In this document: in pieces, positions 1 to 9,507 of the stretch
Layout of the letters: each line of letters begins with the position of its first letter
How positions within the stretch are numbered: the stretch's first letter is position 1
Assembly (NCBI GenBank): GCA_003151115.1
Contig: PLWS01000003.1
Coordinates: forward strand, 238,492 to 302,491
Source: Vulcanimicrobiota bacterium
GTDB lineage: Bacteria; Vulcanimicrobiota; Vulcanimicrobiia; Vulcanimicrobiales; Vulcanimicrobiaceae
Direction of reading: 5' to 3'
DNA: 64,000 nt
Made by a program: the position numbers and the translations under genes
The notes under the pieces: generated by a model
Told to the model about the DNA's origin: nothing
The model's database searches: none
What the model saw: the letters and a program-made list of their open reading frames with translations, nothing else

Positions 1-1428
1 AGGCTCGCCGCACGCGACGCAACGCGCGCCCGGCTGCTGTAATTCGCGCATCACGCGCGTCGTCGCCGACGTTTGATTTTTCACGTCCGTTTCACATGCC
101 GGCCGGTTGCACCAAGGGATGTCGATCATGCCGGCGCGATTTTTGCATTGTTCGAAAAACGTCGCGCGATCGGCCGGCGCGAACGTGTGGCTTTCGAGAA
201 ACGCCTTGGCTCGCGCATAGAGCGAATCTTGCACCGCGTCCAGCTGTTCGCGCAGCGTCGCAGCAACCGCATCGAATCCCGCGGTCACTCGCGACCCATC
301 CTCGCCTTTTTGCTTGTCGCGGCGCACCAGCGACACGGACCCGGCCGCCAAATCGCGCGGACCGATTTCGATTCGCACGGGGACACCGCGCATCTCCCAG
401 TCGCTATACTTGAATCCGGGAGACCGGTCGCGCTCATCGACGCGTATGCGAAAACCTACAGCACGCAAAGTCTTGGCCAATTCGCGCGCCTTTTCTAACG
501 GCGCAGTCTCGGCGCCTTTAACGATCGGCACGATCACAGCTTCGATCGGTGCAAGCTTCGGCGGTATCTGCAGCCCGCGGTCGTCGCCGTGCACCATGAT
601 CACCGCCCCAAGCATACGCCACGACATACCCCAGGACGTTGTATACGCGAGCTTGATCTGTTGATCGACATCCGTGAACTTGATGCCGTACGTCCGGCTG
701 AAATTCTGGCCCAGGTCGTGTGACGTGGCGGACTGCAGCGCTTTGCCGTCAGGCATCAACGCTTCGATCGAGTAGGTCTCGAGCGCGCCCGGAAACCGCT
801 CGCTCGCGCTCTTTAGCCCCGCGTACACCGGCACCGCCGCGACGTTTTCGGCAAAATCGCGGTAGACCCCGAGCATTTGCTCGGTTTCCGTGCGCGCTTC
901 TTCCGCCGTGGCATGCGCCGTGTGTCCTTCCTGCCAGAGAAATTCCATCGTGCGTAAAAACGGACGCGTGGCCTTTTCCCAGCGCACGATATTCGCCCAT
1001 TGATTGATCAGGACCGGCAGGTCGCGATGCGATTGTATCCACTTTGCATACATGACGCCGATAATCACTTCGGAAGTCGGGCGGATAGCCAAGCGCTCTT
1101 CGAGCTTCTCTTGTCCGCCTTGCGTCACCCAAGCGACTTCGGGCGCGAACCCTTCGACGTGTTCCGCTTCGCGGTTGAGCAGCGACTCAGGGATAAGCAA
1201 GGGAAAATACGCGTTCTCGTGACCCGTCGCTTTGATGCGGGCATCGAGTTCCTTTTGCAGATTTTCCCATAGCCCGAAACCGTGCGGACGCAGCACGATG
1301 CAGCCGCGCACGGGCGCGTACGAAACGAGCTCCGCTTTCAAGCAGACCGCCGTGTACCATGCAGAAAGATCCGCGCCTTTGGGCGGGATCTCTTTGACCA
1401 GCGGCTCCTGGGCGGGAAGTTCAGACAT
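1..1428 (-). CDS. proS: Prolyl-tRNA synthetase, archaeal/eukaryotic-type (C-terminus outside window)
   Basis: Charges tRNA-Pro with proline in the cytosol. My translation from the ATG at 1428 runs open to the window edge (about 476 codons), so the C-terminal end is missing. It shows the class II core: LAIRPTSEVII and the motif-2 region FLRTMEFLWQEGHTAHAT, which are typical of ProRS. An anticodon-binding domain follows, and then a Cys-containing tail (CNRPACETD, later CVACGE) like the zinc-binding C-terminus of the short archaeal-like ProRS. The bacterial editing insertion between motifs 2 and 3 is absent. The start codon overlaps the stop of the GH79-like gene by one base (TGATG), which suggests translational coupling. 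Confidence 0.93.
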   Translation of the reverse strand, partial: MSELPAQEPLVKEIPPKGADLSAWYTAVCLKAELVSYAPVRGCIVLRPHGFGLWENLQKELDARIKATGHENAYFPLLIPESLLNREAEHVEGFAPEVAWVTQGGQEKLEERLAIRPTSEVIIGVMYAKWIQSHRDLPVLINQWANIVRWEKATRPFLRTMEFLWQEGHTAHATAEEARTETEQMLGVYRDFAENVAAVPVYAGLKSASERFPGALETYSIEALMPDGKALQSATSHDLGQNFSRTYGIKFTDVDQQIKLAYTTSWGMSWRMLGAVIMVHGDDRGLQIPPKLAPIEAVIVPIVKGAETAPLEKARELAKTLRAVGFRIRVDERDRSPGFKYSDWEMRGVPVRIEIGPRDLAAGSVSLVRRDKQKGEDGSRVTAGFDAVAATLREQLDAVQDSLYARAKAFLESHTFAPADRATFFEQCKNRAGMIDIPWCNRPACETDVKNQTSATTRVMRELQQPGARCVACGEP

Positions 1429-2618
1429 CAGAGCGTGAGAACGGCCGCCGATGCGGGCGGCACGTCGAGCGCCGCGGGATCGGCGGTCTGCCAATCCACG
1501 ACGTTGACTTGGTTCGTGTCCATGCTCAATGCCGTCAGCCGGCGAACGCGCGGATTACGCGCAGGACGCCCAGGGTTCAGATTTACTGTTACGCCGACGT
1601 TCGCATCGCGGTTGATGAACGTAACGACCCGCGTTCCGCCGTCGCGTTCCAGCGCATAAACCGTGAAATTGTTGTTCGTCGTTTGCAGATTACGCGTGAC
1701 GAAGCGGGCGTCCAGCGACTCTTTGAGCAGCAGAAGCGCCTGATAGAGCGGCCCGCGCTGTCCGTCAGCGTCATCATGGAAGTTGGCGCCGTCGGCGCCG
1801 CTGGCCGCAAGTTCCAACCCGAAGTCGAGCGCCCACAGGGCGTTTGCCATGTTGTTTCCGGTGGATACGATCTGCTCGATGCGGTACGGCAGATCGACCA
1901 CCGCCGCCGTCTTCGGCAGATCGCGCACGCCGATGCGCAGCGCCGCTTCGGCGCCGGTGTGCCGATACTGTTGCGTGAGCATGACCAGCTGCGGACGCTC
2001 GTCTTGCCCAAAGCGCGCCATCCAATCGAGGTGCGACGCCGTCGCCGGCCCCGCGTACATGGCCGCCGGATCGTTTGCGCTGATCGAAGAGACCCGCGCG
2101 CGGAACGCGGCCAGGAATGAACCGTAGTCTTTGAAGCGCAGATCGGGCGCGCTTCCCAATTCGAAGGCCAGCAGCCGTTCGCCTAAAGCTTGACTCGCTT
2201 TGGAAGCTTGGTCGGCAACGCCGAAGATCGGCGACGCTAAACTCAAGCCGAGGATCGCGCGCCAGCCGACCGCGCCAAGGAATTGCGCCAGATTCGTAAG
2301 ATCTCCCGCGGCGTAGGTCGTCGTATCGACATTGGGGCCGCCGAATTGCACGATCCCGCGGCTGCCCAAGCCGCGGACGTAATCGATCAGCGCGCGGTTT
2401 CCGCCGTTAAAGAACGCGCCGCCCGGTACGAGCGATGCTTCAAAACTCAAACCCATGAACTCGGCGAGCATGCGCCGGCTCGAAGCTCCTGCCTCGAGCG
2501 CAATGTTGGCGGGCACGAACCCGGCTTGCTGTCCGTACGCGATCCCGCTCATGGAGGCCGTCGCGGTAACTGCCGCGCAAGCTGCGAGAAATTCGCGGCG
2601 TTCTATCCTTTTGCTCAT
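1428..2618 (-). CDS. Exported GH79-like glycosidase-fold protein, probably catalytically inactive
   Basis: About 396 aa. The N-terminus (RREFLAACAA followed by a hydrophobic stretch ending near AYGQQ) looks like a Tat-type signal, so the product is probably exported. The body resembles the heparanase/beta-glucuronidase family GH79: an early GLSFEASLVPG segment, a GGPNVD loop and ALWALDFGLELAASGADGAN near the second catalytic strand. The acid/base motif, normally GNEPD, reads GSAPD at residues 155-159, so the catalytic Glu and its preceding Asn are replaced. The usual nucleophile segment is also not recognisable. The open frame extends well upstream, but the signal peptide supports the ATG at 2618. 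The gene ends by overlapping the proS start. Fold assignment is moderately sure; activity is doubtful. Confidence 0.68.
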   Translation of the reverse strand: MSKRIERREFLAACAAVTATASMSGIAYGQQAGFVPANIALEAGASSRRMLAEFMGLSFEASLVPGGAFFNGGNRALIDYVRGLGSRGIVQFGGPNVDTTTYAAGDLTNLAQFLGAVGWRAILGLSLASPIFGVADQASKASQALGERLLAFELGSAPDLRFKDYGSFLAAFRARVSSISANDPAAMYAGPATASHLDWMARFGQDERPQLVMLTQQYRHTGAEAALRIGVRDLPKTAAVVDLPYRIEQIVSTGNNMANALWALDFGLELAASGADGANFHDDADGQRGPLYQALLLLKESLDARFVTRNLQTTNNNFTVYALERDGGTRVVTFINRDANVGVTVNLNPGRPARNPRVRRLTALSMDTNQVNVVDWQTADPAALDVPPASAAVLTL

Positions 2619-2699
2619 ACCATGGCATACGTTCGCCATCGGCGGCCGGTTCCGTTCCTCGAAAAGGCCTGGGGCGCGCGAGCGTTGCAAGGAAGCACC

Positions 2700-3305
2700 A
2701 TGCCCAAGCGTACGCGCATCTACACCCGGGCCGGTGACGCGGGCAGCACCGGACTCGTCGGGGGTGCGCGCGTCTCCAAAAATAACGGGCGCATCGAAAC
2801 GTACGGCACGCTCGACGAACTTTCGAGCGCGATCGGCATCGCACGCGCGCAGATTGCGGTTTCGAGCTTCGCGCCGCGTGCATCCCGGCTCGACGGCTGG
2901 CTTGCGTGGACGCAAAACCTGCTCTTCGACCTCGGCGCGGAGCTGGCAACGCCGGCCGGAAAACGCTGGAACGCAATGGCGCTCGCCGGAGACGATCAGG
3001 TTGCGGCGCTGGAACGCGCGATCGATGAAGCCGACGCGGACCTTGAGCCGCTCGACACATTTATTCTTCCGGGCGGCAGTCAAGCCGGAGCGGCTTTGCA
3101 CTTCGCCCGCACCGTCTGCCGCCGCGCCGAACGCCTGCTGGTCACGCTGCGCGAACAGGAACCGGAGATTTCCGAGGCGACCATTCGAGTCTTGAACCGT
3201 CTTTCCGACGCGCTCTTCGTGTGGGCACGCTGGATCAATAAGCTCACCGATACGCCCGAACACCCGTGGAGCGCCAAGGCATCGCCACCGGAGGATAACC
3301 GATGA
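2700..3305 (+). CDS. pduO: Cob(I)alamin adenosyltransferase, PduO type
   Basis: About 201 aa. Transfers the adenosyl group of ATP to cob(I)alamin to make coenzyme B12, in the cytosol. The N-terminal ATP-binding motif (RIYTRAGDAGSTGLVGGARV), YGTLDELSSAIG, the FILPGGS segment followed by RTVCRRAER, and LNRLSDALFVWARW are all hallmarks of the PduO/ATR family. I chose the ATG at 2700 because the family normally begins just before this motif; the frame stays open upstream, but only over the divergent gene. The stop overlaps the permease start by 4 nt (ATGA), so the two are probably co-translated, although no functional link is obvious. Confidence 0.93.
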   Translation: MPKRTRIYTRAGDAGSTGLVGGARVSKNNGRIETYGTLDELSSAIGIARAQIAVSSFAPRASRLDGWLAWTQNLLFDLGAELATPAGKRWNAMALAGDDQVAALERAIDEADADLEPLDTFILPGGSQAGAALHFARTVCRRAERLLVTLREQEPEISEATIRVLNRLSDALFVWARWINKLTDTPEHPWSAKASPPEDNR

Positions 3306-4828
3306 GCACGTTCGTCTCACGCCTGTTCCAAACGACGAACGTCGACAAGCTGCGCGAACTGGGATCGCGCAGGATCTTACGGCGCGCGCTTACCGCGAAA
3401 GACCTCGTAGCGATCGGCCTGGGCACGATGATCGGCGGCGGTATCTTCACGACGATCGGCACGGGCGTCAAGGGCGCCGGACCGGCCGTCATCGTTTCCT
3501 ATCTGCTGGCTGGGCTAACGTCGTTTTTTGCCGCGTTGTGCTACGCCGAACTCGGCGCGATGGTGCCCGTCGCGGGAAGCGCCTATACGTACGCTTACGC
3601 GACGATGGGAAAGCTCTTCGCCTGGATCATCGGATTCGCGCTCATCTTCGAATACGGCATCTCGGCGGCTCCCGTCGCGCAGCAGTTTTCCGCCGCAGTG
3701 CAAGACGTGCTTAAGACCTTGGGCGTTTCGCTGCCGGCTTGGGCGCAACAGTCGGCTCTCGTGATCCACGGTTCGTGGTGGCTTCCGCAGAATTGGGATA
3801 TCGCGCACTCGCAGGTCGACATTCTGAGCGCGGTCTTCGTGCTCTTGCTGAGCGTGCTGCTCGCCATCGGCATTCGCGAAACCGCGACGACGAACAACAT
3901 CTTCGTCGTGCTGAAGATTTCGGCGCTGATCGTCTTCATTTTTGCCGGTCTGAGCTTAGTCCATCTCTCCAACTTCCACAACTTCAGTCCGCACGGCTGG
4001 GGCGCGCTCAAGCCGTTCGGCGGCATGATGGATTACTCGTCGTCGGCTCAGCCGTACGGTATCATTGCGATATCGGCGTACGTGTTCTTCAGTTACATCG
4101 GATTCGATACCGCGACGACGACTGCCGAGGAGTGCAAGAATCCGCAGCGCGACGTGCCGATGGGTGTCATCGGCGCGCTGGCGATCGGCACGGTCATCTA
4201 CTGTGCGACCGCACTCGTGCTCGTCGGCGCGGTGCCGTGGAACAAGGTGCCGATTAAGAATCCGCTGGTCTACGCGCTCGCGCCGCTGCACATGCCGATA
4301 CTGAATTGGGTCATCACCATGGGCGTGCTGGCCGGCACGACGAGCGTTGCACTCAGCTCGCTGCTCGGCCAATCGCGTATCTTCTACGTCATGGCGCGCG
4401 ACAAGATGCTGCCGCCGGTCGTCGCCAAGGTTCACCCCAGATTTAAGACGCCCGCCATCACGACCATGATCACGGGCGTTGCCGTGGCAATGCTCGCACT
4501 CATCGTTCCGCTGAACCAGCTCTTGAATCTGGTCAACATCGGGACGCTCATCGCATTCACCGTTGTCTGCGCCGGCGTGCTCTACCTGAGGCACCGCAAA
4601 CCCGACATGCCGCGCAGTTTCCGGGTTCCGTTCGTGCCGCTCTTTCCGATTTTGGGTATCGTCTGCTCGCTGTTCTTAGCTGTCTTCGGCTTGTCGCGTG
4701 CGACGTGGACCTGGTTTGCAATCGCGCTCGTTGTCGGGCTGATCTTCTTCTTTGCCTACGGTTTCAGAAAATCGGATCCCGAAGACGTCGTGCCGGTTCT
4801 CGAACCAGAGGGACTACAAGAGGTTTAA
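3302..4828 (+). CDS. APC-family amino acid permease (cationic amino acid transporter-like)
   Basis: 508 aa integral membrane transporter with about 12 hydrophobic segments. The first transmembrane segment carries GLGTMIGGGIFTTIG, the unwound substrate-binding helix typical of APC-superfamily amino acid permeases. YSSSAQPYGIIAISAYVFFSYIGFD and ATTTAEECKNPQRDVP match the YfnA/CAT branch. It probably imports an amino acid by proton coupling; the substrate cannot be told from sequence. It overlaps pduO by 4 nt upstream, and its last codons overlap the convergent stalk-domain gene by 4 nt. Confidence 0.9.
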   Translation: MSTFVSRLFQTTNVDKLRELGSRRILRRALTAKDLVAIGLGTMIGGGIFTTIGTGVKGAGPAVIVSYLLAGLTSFFAALCYAELGAMVPVAGSAYTYAYATMGKLFAWIIGFALIFEYGISAAPVAQQFSAAVQDVLKTLGVSLPAWAQQSALVIHGSWWLPQNWDIAHSQVDILSAVFVLLLSVLLAIGIRETATTNNIFVVLKISALIVFIFAGLSLVHLSNFHNFSPHGWGALKPFGGMMDYSSSAQPYGIIAISAYVFFSYIGFDTATTTAEECKNPQRDVPMGVIGALAIGTVIYCATALVLVGAVPWNKVPIKNPLVYALAPLHMPILNWVITMGVLAGTTSVALSSLLGQSRIFYVMARDKMLPPVVAKVHPRFKTPAITTMITGVAVAMLALIVPLNQLLNLVNIGTLIAFTVVCAGVLYLRHRKPDMPRSFRVPFVPLFPILGIVCSLFLAVFGLSRATWTWFAIALVVGLIFFFAYGFRKSDPEDVVPVLEPEGLQEV

Positions 4829-5280
4829 GGAGCGGTCGCGGATCCGGGCGTGTCCACGTCGACTCGTGACGTTGCTTTGTCGAACTTCACGCGAACACCG
4901 AAAGCTCTTTGGACGACGTGCAAGCCGATCATCGCGCGTCCGCGTACGCGGAAAGGCGCGTGTTTCAGCGTCATCGGCATACCGTTGAGAGTGGCGTGCA
5001 CGTCGCCGATTTTCAAGTGCAGCGACTGATCGCCGCGCGTCATGAAGATCTCGCCGGACTTTGCATCGTAGCGCGTTTCGGCGCCAAGCGCGTCGCTGAG
5101 TGGACGCAGCGGCACATACACGGTCTCGGCGCCGGTCCGCACGGGTGCGACGTCGGTGAGCATCGGCTGCCCGTCGACGCGCACTTCCACCGGTTTGGCA
5201 ACCGAAATCGCCAGCGAGACGGCGACCGCAATCGCCGCAGTAACGGCTACGGCGAGGAGGCCCGGCGGCTTATACCGCAT
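4825..5280 (-). CDS. Membrane-anchored protein with copper amine oxidase N-terminal-like (stalk) domain
   Basis: 151 aa. A hydrophobic N-terminal segment (about residues 8-28) anchors or exports the protein. The rest matches the stalk domain first seen at the N-terminus of copper amine oxidases: VRVDGQPMLTDVAPV, then ETVYVPLRPLSDALGAETRYD, and a second half containing RGRAMIGLHVVQRAFG. This domain is usually a cell-surface module of unknown biochemical role. The gene overlaps the 3' end of ispG by 11 nt, so it is probably the last gene of the rseP-ispG transcript. Confidence 0.72.
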   Translation of the reverse strand: MRYKPPGLLAVAVTAAIAVAVSLAISVAKPVEVRVDGQPMLTDVAPVRTGAETVYVPLRPLSDALGAETRYDAKSGEIFMTRGDQSLHLKIGDVHATLNGMPMTLKHAPFRVRGRAMIGLHVVQRAFGVRVKFDKATSRVDVDTPGSATAP

Positions 5281-6394
5281 GCTCCGGATACTTTTCGCGG
5301 ATCACTTTTTCGATCTCCGCTCGCAATGCATTGAGCAGCTGAGCCTCGGGGAAGGTTCCGACCAGCTCGCCCGCGCGATAGATCGCGCCCTTGCCTTTTC
5401 CTCCGGCCACGCCGACGTCGGCCATCTTCGATTCACCTGGACCGTTCACGACGCAGCCCATCACCGCAACTTTTACGGGAGCGGTATACTCTTTGGCGAT
5501 CTTCTCGACGCTCTCGCCAAGTTCCAGGACGCTGATCTCTGCGCGTCCGCATGACGGACAAGCGGTTATTTCAAAACCTTTCTCGCGCAGGCCGAGCGCT
5601 TTGAGCAGACTCCAGCAGGCCGGCACTTCTTCGATCGGATCGGCTGCCAGCGAGATGCGGATCGTATCGCCGATGCCCTCGAACAGCAATATGCCTAATC
5701 CGACCGACGACTTGATCGTGCCGTCGCGCAGCAATCCGGCTTCGGTGATTCCCAAGTGCAGCGCGTAGGGCGTATCGCGCTCGCGCAGGCGCTTATCCAT
5801 TAAGCGATAGGCGGCGACGGTGCTCGTCACGTCGTGGGCTTTGAGCGAGATGACGATCTCCGTGTGCTGCAAGTCTTCCAGAATTTGGACGTGCCGCATC
5901 GCCGATTCAACCATCGCTTCCGGCGTATGGCCGAGCGTCTTCTCGAGATCGGGCGCGAGCGAGCCCATGTTGACGCCGATGCGGATCGGAATTCCGCGGG
6001 CCTTGGCGGCCTCGACGACTTCCTTCGTCTTATTGTAGTCGCGAATATTGCCCGGATTGAGGCGCAGCTTGGCGACGCCGGCTTCGATGGCGGCCAGCGC
6101 CATGCGATGATCGAAGTGAATGTCCGCGACGATCGGCACCGGCGAGCGGTGAACGATCGCGGGCATCGCGGCGGCGTCCGGCGCATCTTTGACGGTGACG
6201 CGTACCACCTCGGCGCCTTCCATTGCCAAACCGTAAATCTGCGCGAGCGTCGCATCCGCGTCGCCCGTATCGGTGGTCGTCATCGTCTGCACGACAATGG
6301 GATGGTCGCCGCCGATCCAAACGGACTTGGCGTCGTCCTTCCCGGTCTTGTTCTGAAGAAAGACCGGCTTGCTTTTGCGGCGGAGCCTGATCAA
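5270..6394 (-). CDS. ispG: 4-hydroxy-3-methylbut-2-en-1-yl diphosphate synthase (MEP pathway)
   Basis: 374 aa. Converts MEcPP to HMBPP with a [4Fe-4S] cluster, the penultimate step of the MEP isoprenoid pathway. Visible motifs are the N-terminal GGDHPIVVQTMTTTDTGD, RLNPGNI, RIGVNMGSL, and the cluster ligands in ITACPSCGR and VMGCVVNGPGE. Length and motif order are those of the bacterial short form without the plant insert. It overlaps rseP by 4 nt and lies downstream of dxr, so two MEP enzymes sit in one transcription unit. Confidence 0.97.
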   Translation of the reverse strand: MIRLRRKSKPVFLQNKTGKDDAKSVWIGGDHPIVVQTMTTTDTGDADATLAQIYGLAMEGAEVVRVTVKDAPDAAAMPAIVHRSPVPIVADIHFDHRMALAAIEAGVAKLRLNPGNIRDYNKTKEVVEAAKARGIPIRIGVNMGSLAPDLEKTLGHTPEAMVESAMRHVQILEDLQHTEIVISLKAHDVTSTVAAYRLMDKRLRERDTPYALHLGITEAGLLRDGTIKSSVGLGILLFEGIGDTIRISLAADPIEEVPACWSLLKALGLREKGFEITACPSCGRAEISVLELGESVEKIAKEYTAPVKVAVMGCVVNGPGESKMADVGVAGGKGKGAIYRAGELVGTFPEAQLLNALRAEIEKVIREKYPEHAV

Positions 6395-7524
6395 AACGGA
6401 CCTTTTCCTTGATAGATTTGCACGACGTTATAGAAGTTGATGACGAGCATGAGAGCGATCAGCACGGCGAACCCCGTGATGTGCACGATGGCTTCCTTCT
6501 CCGGATCGACGGGTTTTCCGCGTATCAGCTCCGCGACGATGAAAGCCGCCCTCCCGCCGTCCAGCGCCGGCAGCGGCAGCAGGTTAAAGAGCCCGAGCGC
6601 AAACGAGATGAGCGCGGCGAAAAAGAAGTACGGGCCCCAGCCGAAGTCCTGAATGGACATGGCCGCCCGGCCCATCCCCACCGCTCCGCTCAGTTGAGGG
6701 GCGTAGGTCTGCGGGTGGCTGACCAACAGCGCCAAGCTCCCGAACGTTTGCCGGCCGATGAAAACAAAATTCTGAAGCGCCGCTTGCGTGGCCTGAGACA
6801 GCCCGACCCGTTCGAACACCGCAACCGGCTGGAAGCCGAGGCATCCCTGATTTTGCTGCGGAGCCGGACACCGAATGGGCTTCACTGCCACGGTGCGCTG
6901 TGCACCATTGTGGTCGAACGTCACGCGCAGCGTTTTGCCGAGCGACCCGTGGATCGTGTTGATGAGCGAATCGCCGCCCGACACGGCGGCGCCATTGACG
7001 GCGATGATACGATCGCCCGGGCGCATGCCAGCGCGCTGCGCCGGATAGTTGGGTGTGAGCGGACCGATGCGCGGCTGAACCTTGTCGCTCTGCACGCCGA
7101 AGGCAACGGCGCCGACGAATAGAATCACCAAGCACAAAATGAAATTCGAGATCGGTCCGGCTGCGATAATCGCCAGCCGCGTCCAAGGATTCTTGGCTTG
7201 AAAATTGTCCGCGTCGTAGACCGGCGCTTCTTGACGGAAGTCGCGCTGCAGCTCGGCTTCGGAAGTCTTGTTGTCCTCGCCGTGCATCGCACAGTATCCG
7301 CCGAGCGGTAACGCGCGAAACGAATATGCCGTGCCGCTGCGTTTGCCGGTCCAGCCGAAGAGCTTCGGCCCGAACCCGACTGAAAATTCCAGCACGCGCA
7401 CGTTGCTCAAACGCGCGAGGATGAAGTGCCCGTACTCGTGCAGCACGACGAGCACCGAAAGCACGAACAAGAACAGCGCAATTTTTGCGACGCTCGTGAG
7501 CGTTATGACCGCTAGCATTATCAC
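6391..7524 (-). CDS. rseP: Site-2 intramembrane zinc metalloprotease RseP family
   Basis: 377 aa inner-membrane protease. The zinc site HEYGH lies in the first transmembrane helix, one PDZ domain follows (around GMRPGDRIIAVNGAAVSGGD), and the C-terminal LPLPALDGGR supplies the third zinc ligand. In well-studied relatives this enzyme cleaves anti-sigma factors or signal peptides within the membrane. An anti-sigma protein elsewhere in the window could be a substrate, but that is speculation. It sits between dxr and ispG, a common arrangement. The start could be the first or third codon of the MIM run. Confidence 0.95.
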   Translation of the reverse strand: MIMLAVITLTSVAKIALFLFVLSVLVVLHEYGHFILARLSNVRVLEFSVGFGPKLFGWTGKRSGTAYSFRALPLGGYCAMHGEDNKTSEAELQRDFRQEAPVYDADNFQAKNPWTRLAIIAAGPISNFILCLVILFVGAVAFGVQSDKVQPRIGPLTPNYPAQRAGMRPGDRIIAVNGAAVSGGDSLINTIHGSLGKTLRVTFDHNGAQRTVAVKPIRCPAPQQNQGCLGFQPVAVFERVGLSQATQAALQNFVFIGRQTFGSLALLVSHPQTYAPQLSGAVGMGRAAMSIQDFGWGPYFFFAALISFALGLFNLLPLPALDGGRAAFIVAELIRGKPVDPEKEAIVHITGFAVLIALMLVINFYNVVQIYQGKGPF

Positions 7525-7529
7525 TCTCT

Positions 7530-8669
7530 CTACACCTTTACGCGGCGCGCCGCGCTGACCGCCGCGCGCGCGTCGTCACGAGCTTGTGCGTCCGCCTGCC
7601 GCAGGGCGTCCAGATTCACCTCGCGCACCGTTGCCGACGAGAGCGCTTCGGCGATGATCTCGGGGATCTGTCCGAAGCCGATCTCTCCCTCTACAAACGC
7701 GCGCACCGCGATTTCGTTTGCGGCCGAGAGCACGGCCGGCATGGTGCCGCCTTGCGCCAGCGCTTCGTACGCGAGGCCGACGCACGGAAAACGGTCGGGG
7801 TCGGGCCGCTCGAAATCGTAACGCAGGGCCGAGGATTCCGGATGCGCGCCGATGGCCCGCAGCGGATCTTGGGGGGCGGCGGGGCCGGCTAATCTCTCGG
7901 GGTAGGCCAAGGCATATCCGATAGGCAGCTTCATGTCGGGGGCGGCCGCTTGAATTTTGACGTTGCCGTCGCTGAAGATCACGATGCCGTGCGCGATCGA
8001 CTGCGGATGGACCAGTATACCGATGCGCTCGCCCGGAAATCCAAAGAGGCGGCTCGCTTCGATGACCTCGAGGCCCTTGTTCATCATGCTCGCCGAGTCG
8101 ACGGTATTCTTCACGCCCATCTGCCACGTCGGGTGAGCCAGCGCGGCGTCGAGCGAGGCGTTGCGGATCTCGTCCTTGGTTTTTCTCCAGAACGGACCGC
8201 CCGACGCCGTCAAGACGATCGAGTGCACGCGATCGCGACTCTCGCCGATCAGGCATTGGAAGATCGCCGAGTGCTCCGAGTCGACGGGGACGATCCGCGA
8301 TCCCGATTTTGCCGCCGAAGCCATCAGCAGCTCGCCGGCGGCGACGATTAACTCTTTGTTGGCAACGGCGACATCGATCCCGCGCTCGACCGCGGCGAAG
8401 ACGGCGTCGAAAGAAACGAAGCCGTCGGTCGCGGCCAACAAAACGTCCGGCTTCGACTCGACCGCGACGCGCAGCAAGCCGGCCGGACCGTCGTCCGCGT
8501 TTGCCGTGACCTTTACGCCGAAGCGTTCGGCCTGTTCGCGTAACTTGTCGACCTGTTTTCCGGCCGCAAGTCCGGCCACGGTGAAACGATCGGGGTTACG
8601 CGCGATGACGTCGAGCGCTTGCGTGCCAATGGATCCCGTACTTCCGAGAATTGCGACGCGCTTAGGCAA
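7530..8669 (-). CDS. dxr: 1-deoxy-D-xylulose 5-phosphate reductoisomerase
   Basis: 379 aa cytosolic enzyme that converts DXP to MEP with NADPH and a divalent metal. The N-terminal nucleotide-binding motif VAILGSTGSIGTQALDVI is diagnostic. It is followed by VPVDSEHSAIFQCL, LTASGGPFW and WQMGVKNTVDSASMMNKGLE, which contain the metal and substrate residues. It overlaps the cdsA end by 8 nt and precedes rseP by a few bases, consistent with one operon. Confidence 0.97.
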   Translation of the reverse strand: MPKRVAILGSTGSIGTQALDVIARNPDRFTVAGLAAGKQVDKLREQAERFGVKVTANADDGPAGLLRVAVESKPDVLLAATDGFVSFDAVFAAVERGIDVAVANKELIVAAGELLMASAAKSGSRIVPVDSEHSAIFQCLIGESRDRVHSIVLTASGGPFWRKTKDEIRNASLDAALAHPTWQMGVKNTVDSASMMNKGLEVIEASRLFGFPGERIGILVHPQSIAHGIVIFSDGNVKIQAAAPDMKLPIGYALAYPERLAGPAAPQDPLRAIGAHPESSALRYDFERPDPDRFPCVGLAYEALAQGGTMPAVLSAANEIAVRAFVEGEIGFGQIPEIIAEALSSATVREVNLDALRQADAQARDDARAAVSAARRVKV

Positions 8670-9507
8670 AGGGAAGCAGCCCTACGACGTGCAGTGTCGC
8701 GTAAAAAGCCATGCCTCCGAACAGATAAGAATCGAAGCGATCCAGTACGCCGCCGTGACCTTGAATGACCGTTCCGCTGTCCTTAACGCCGGCGTCGCGT
8801 TTAAGCGCCGACTCGACCAAATCGCCGGCTTGCGCGGCAACGCACGTCACCGCTCCGAGCGCCGCGCCCTGCCACCACAGCATGCCGAGATAATGACTGG
8901 TGCCGAGCAGCGCACCGATCCCCGTCACCAACAGGAGCGCGCCGGCTGCGCCTTCGACGGTTTTCTTCGGAGAGATCTTCGTGAGCGGCGTGCGGCCGAT
9001 GAGCGATCCGACGGTCATCGCCAGGATGTCGGTCAGCGCGATCAAGACGATGACGAACAGCGTCCAGTCTAGACCTACGCGCGGAACCTGGCGGATGAAA
9101 ATAAAATAGGTCAGCAGCTTGCCGATGTAGAGCACTGCGAGCAGCGTGTAAGCGGTCCGCGCGAAGTAGCCCTTCTGCTCGCCGTACATGCCTAGCCAAA
9201 AAGCCACGAGCACGACCGATGCGAGCAGCGCGCCTTCCCAATGCTGCAGCAGCTTGAAAATGCTCAGGAGAATGTATGCGAGCACGCCCGGGATCGCGAC
9301 TTGGTACTCCAGCGGCTGGCCTTTGATTTCACAGAGACGCGCAAGCTCGTAGACGCTGATCGCGCCGACGGCCAAGATAACGATATAAAATGTGACCGGC
9401 TCGAAGACGGAGCCCAGCCCGATGACCGCGAGTGCGATTCCTACCAGCACGCGGCGCATCGTCAGCGGATTGGCCGGCGCGGCAGTCACCGGCCGGACGG
9501 CGTTCAC
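8662..9507 (-). CDS. cdsA: Phosphatidate cytidylyltransferase
   Basis: 281 aa multi-pass membrane enzyme that makes CDP-diacylglycerol for phospholipid synthesis. The C-terminal signature region reads IQGHGGVLDRFDSYLF, matching the conserved CdsA motif with its metal-binding Asp residues. KISPKKTVEGAAGA is the other conserved cytoplasmic loop. It lies in the usual order uppS-cdsA-dxr, with 4 nt overlap to uppS and 8 nt to dxr. Confidence 0.96.
   Translation of the reverse strand: MNAVRPVTAAPANPLTMRRVLVGIALAVIGLGSVFEPVTFYIVILAVGAISVYELARLCEIKGQPLEYQVAIPGVLAYILLSIFKLLQHWEGALLASVVLVAFWLGMYGEQKGYFARTAYTLLAVLYIGKLLTYFIFIRQVPRVGLDWTLFVIVLIALTDILAMTVGSLIGRTPLTKISPKKTVEGAAGALLLVTGIGALLGTSHYLGMLWWQGAALGAVTCVAAQAGDLVESALKRDAGVKDSGTVIQGHGGVLDRFDSYLFGGMAFYATLHVVGLLPFA

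Noticed and set aside
2619..3320. N-terminal extension of the GH79-like frame to 3320
   Set aside because: It would run through the whole pduO gene on the opposite strand and would bury the signal peptide.
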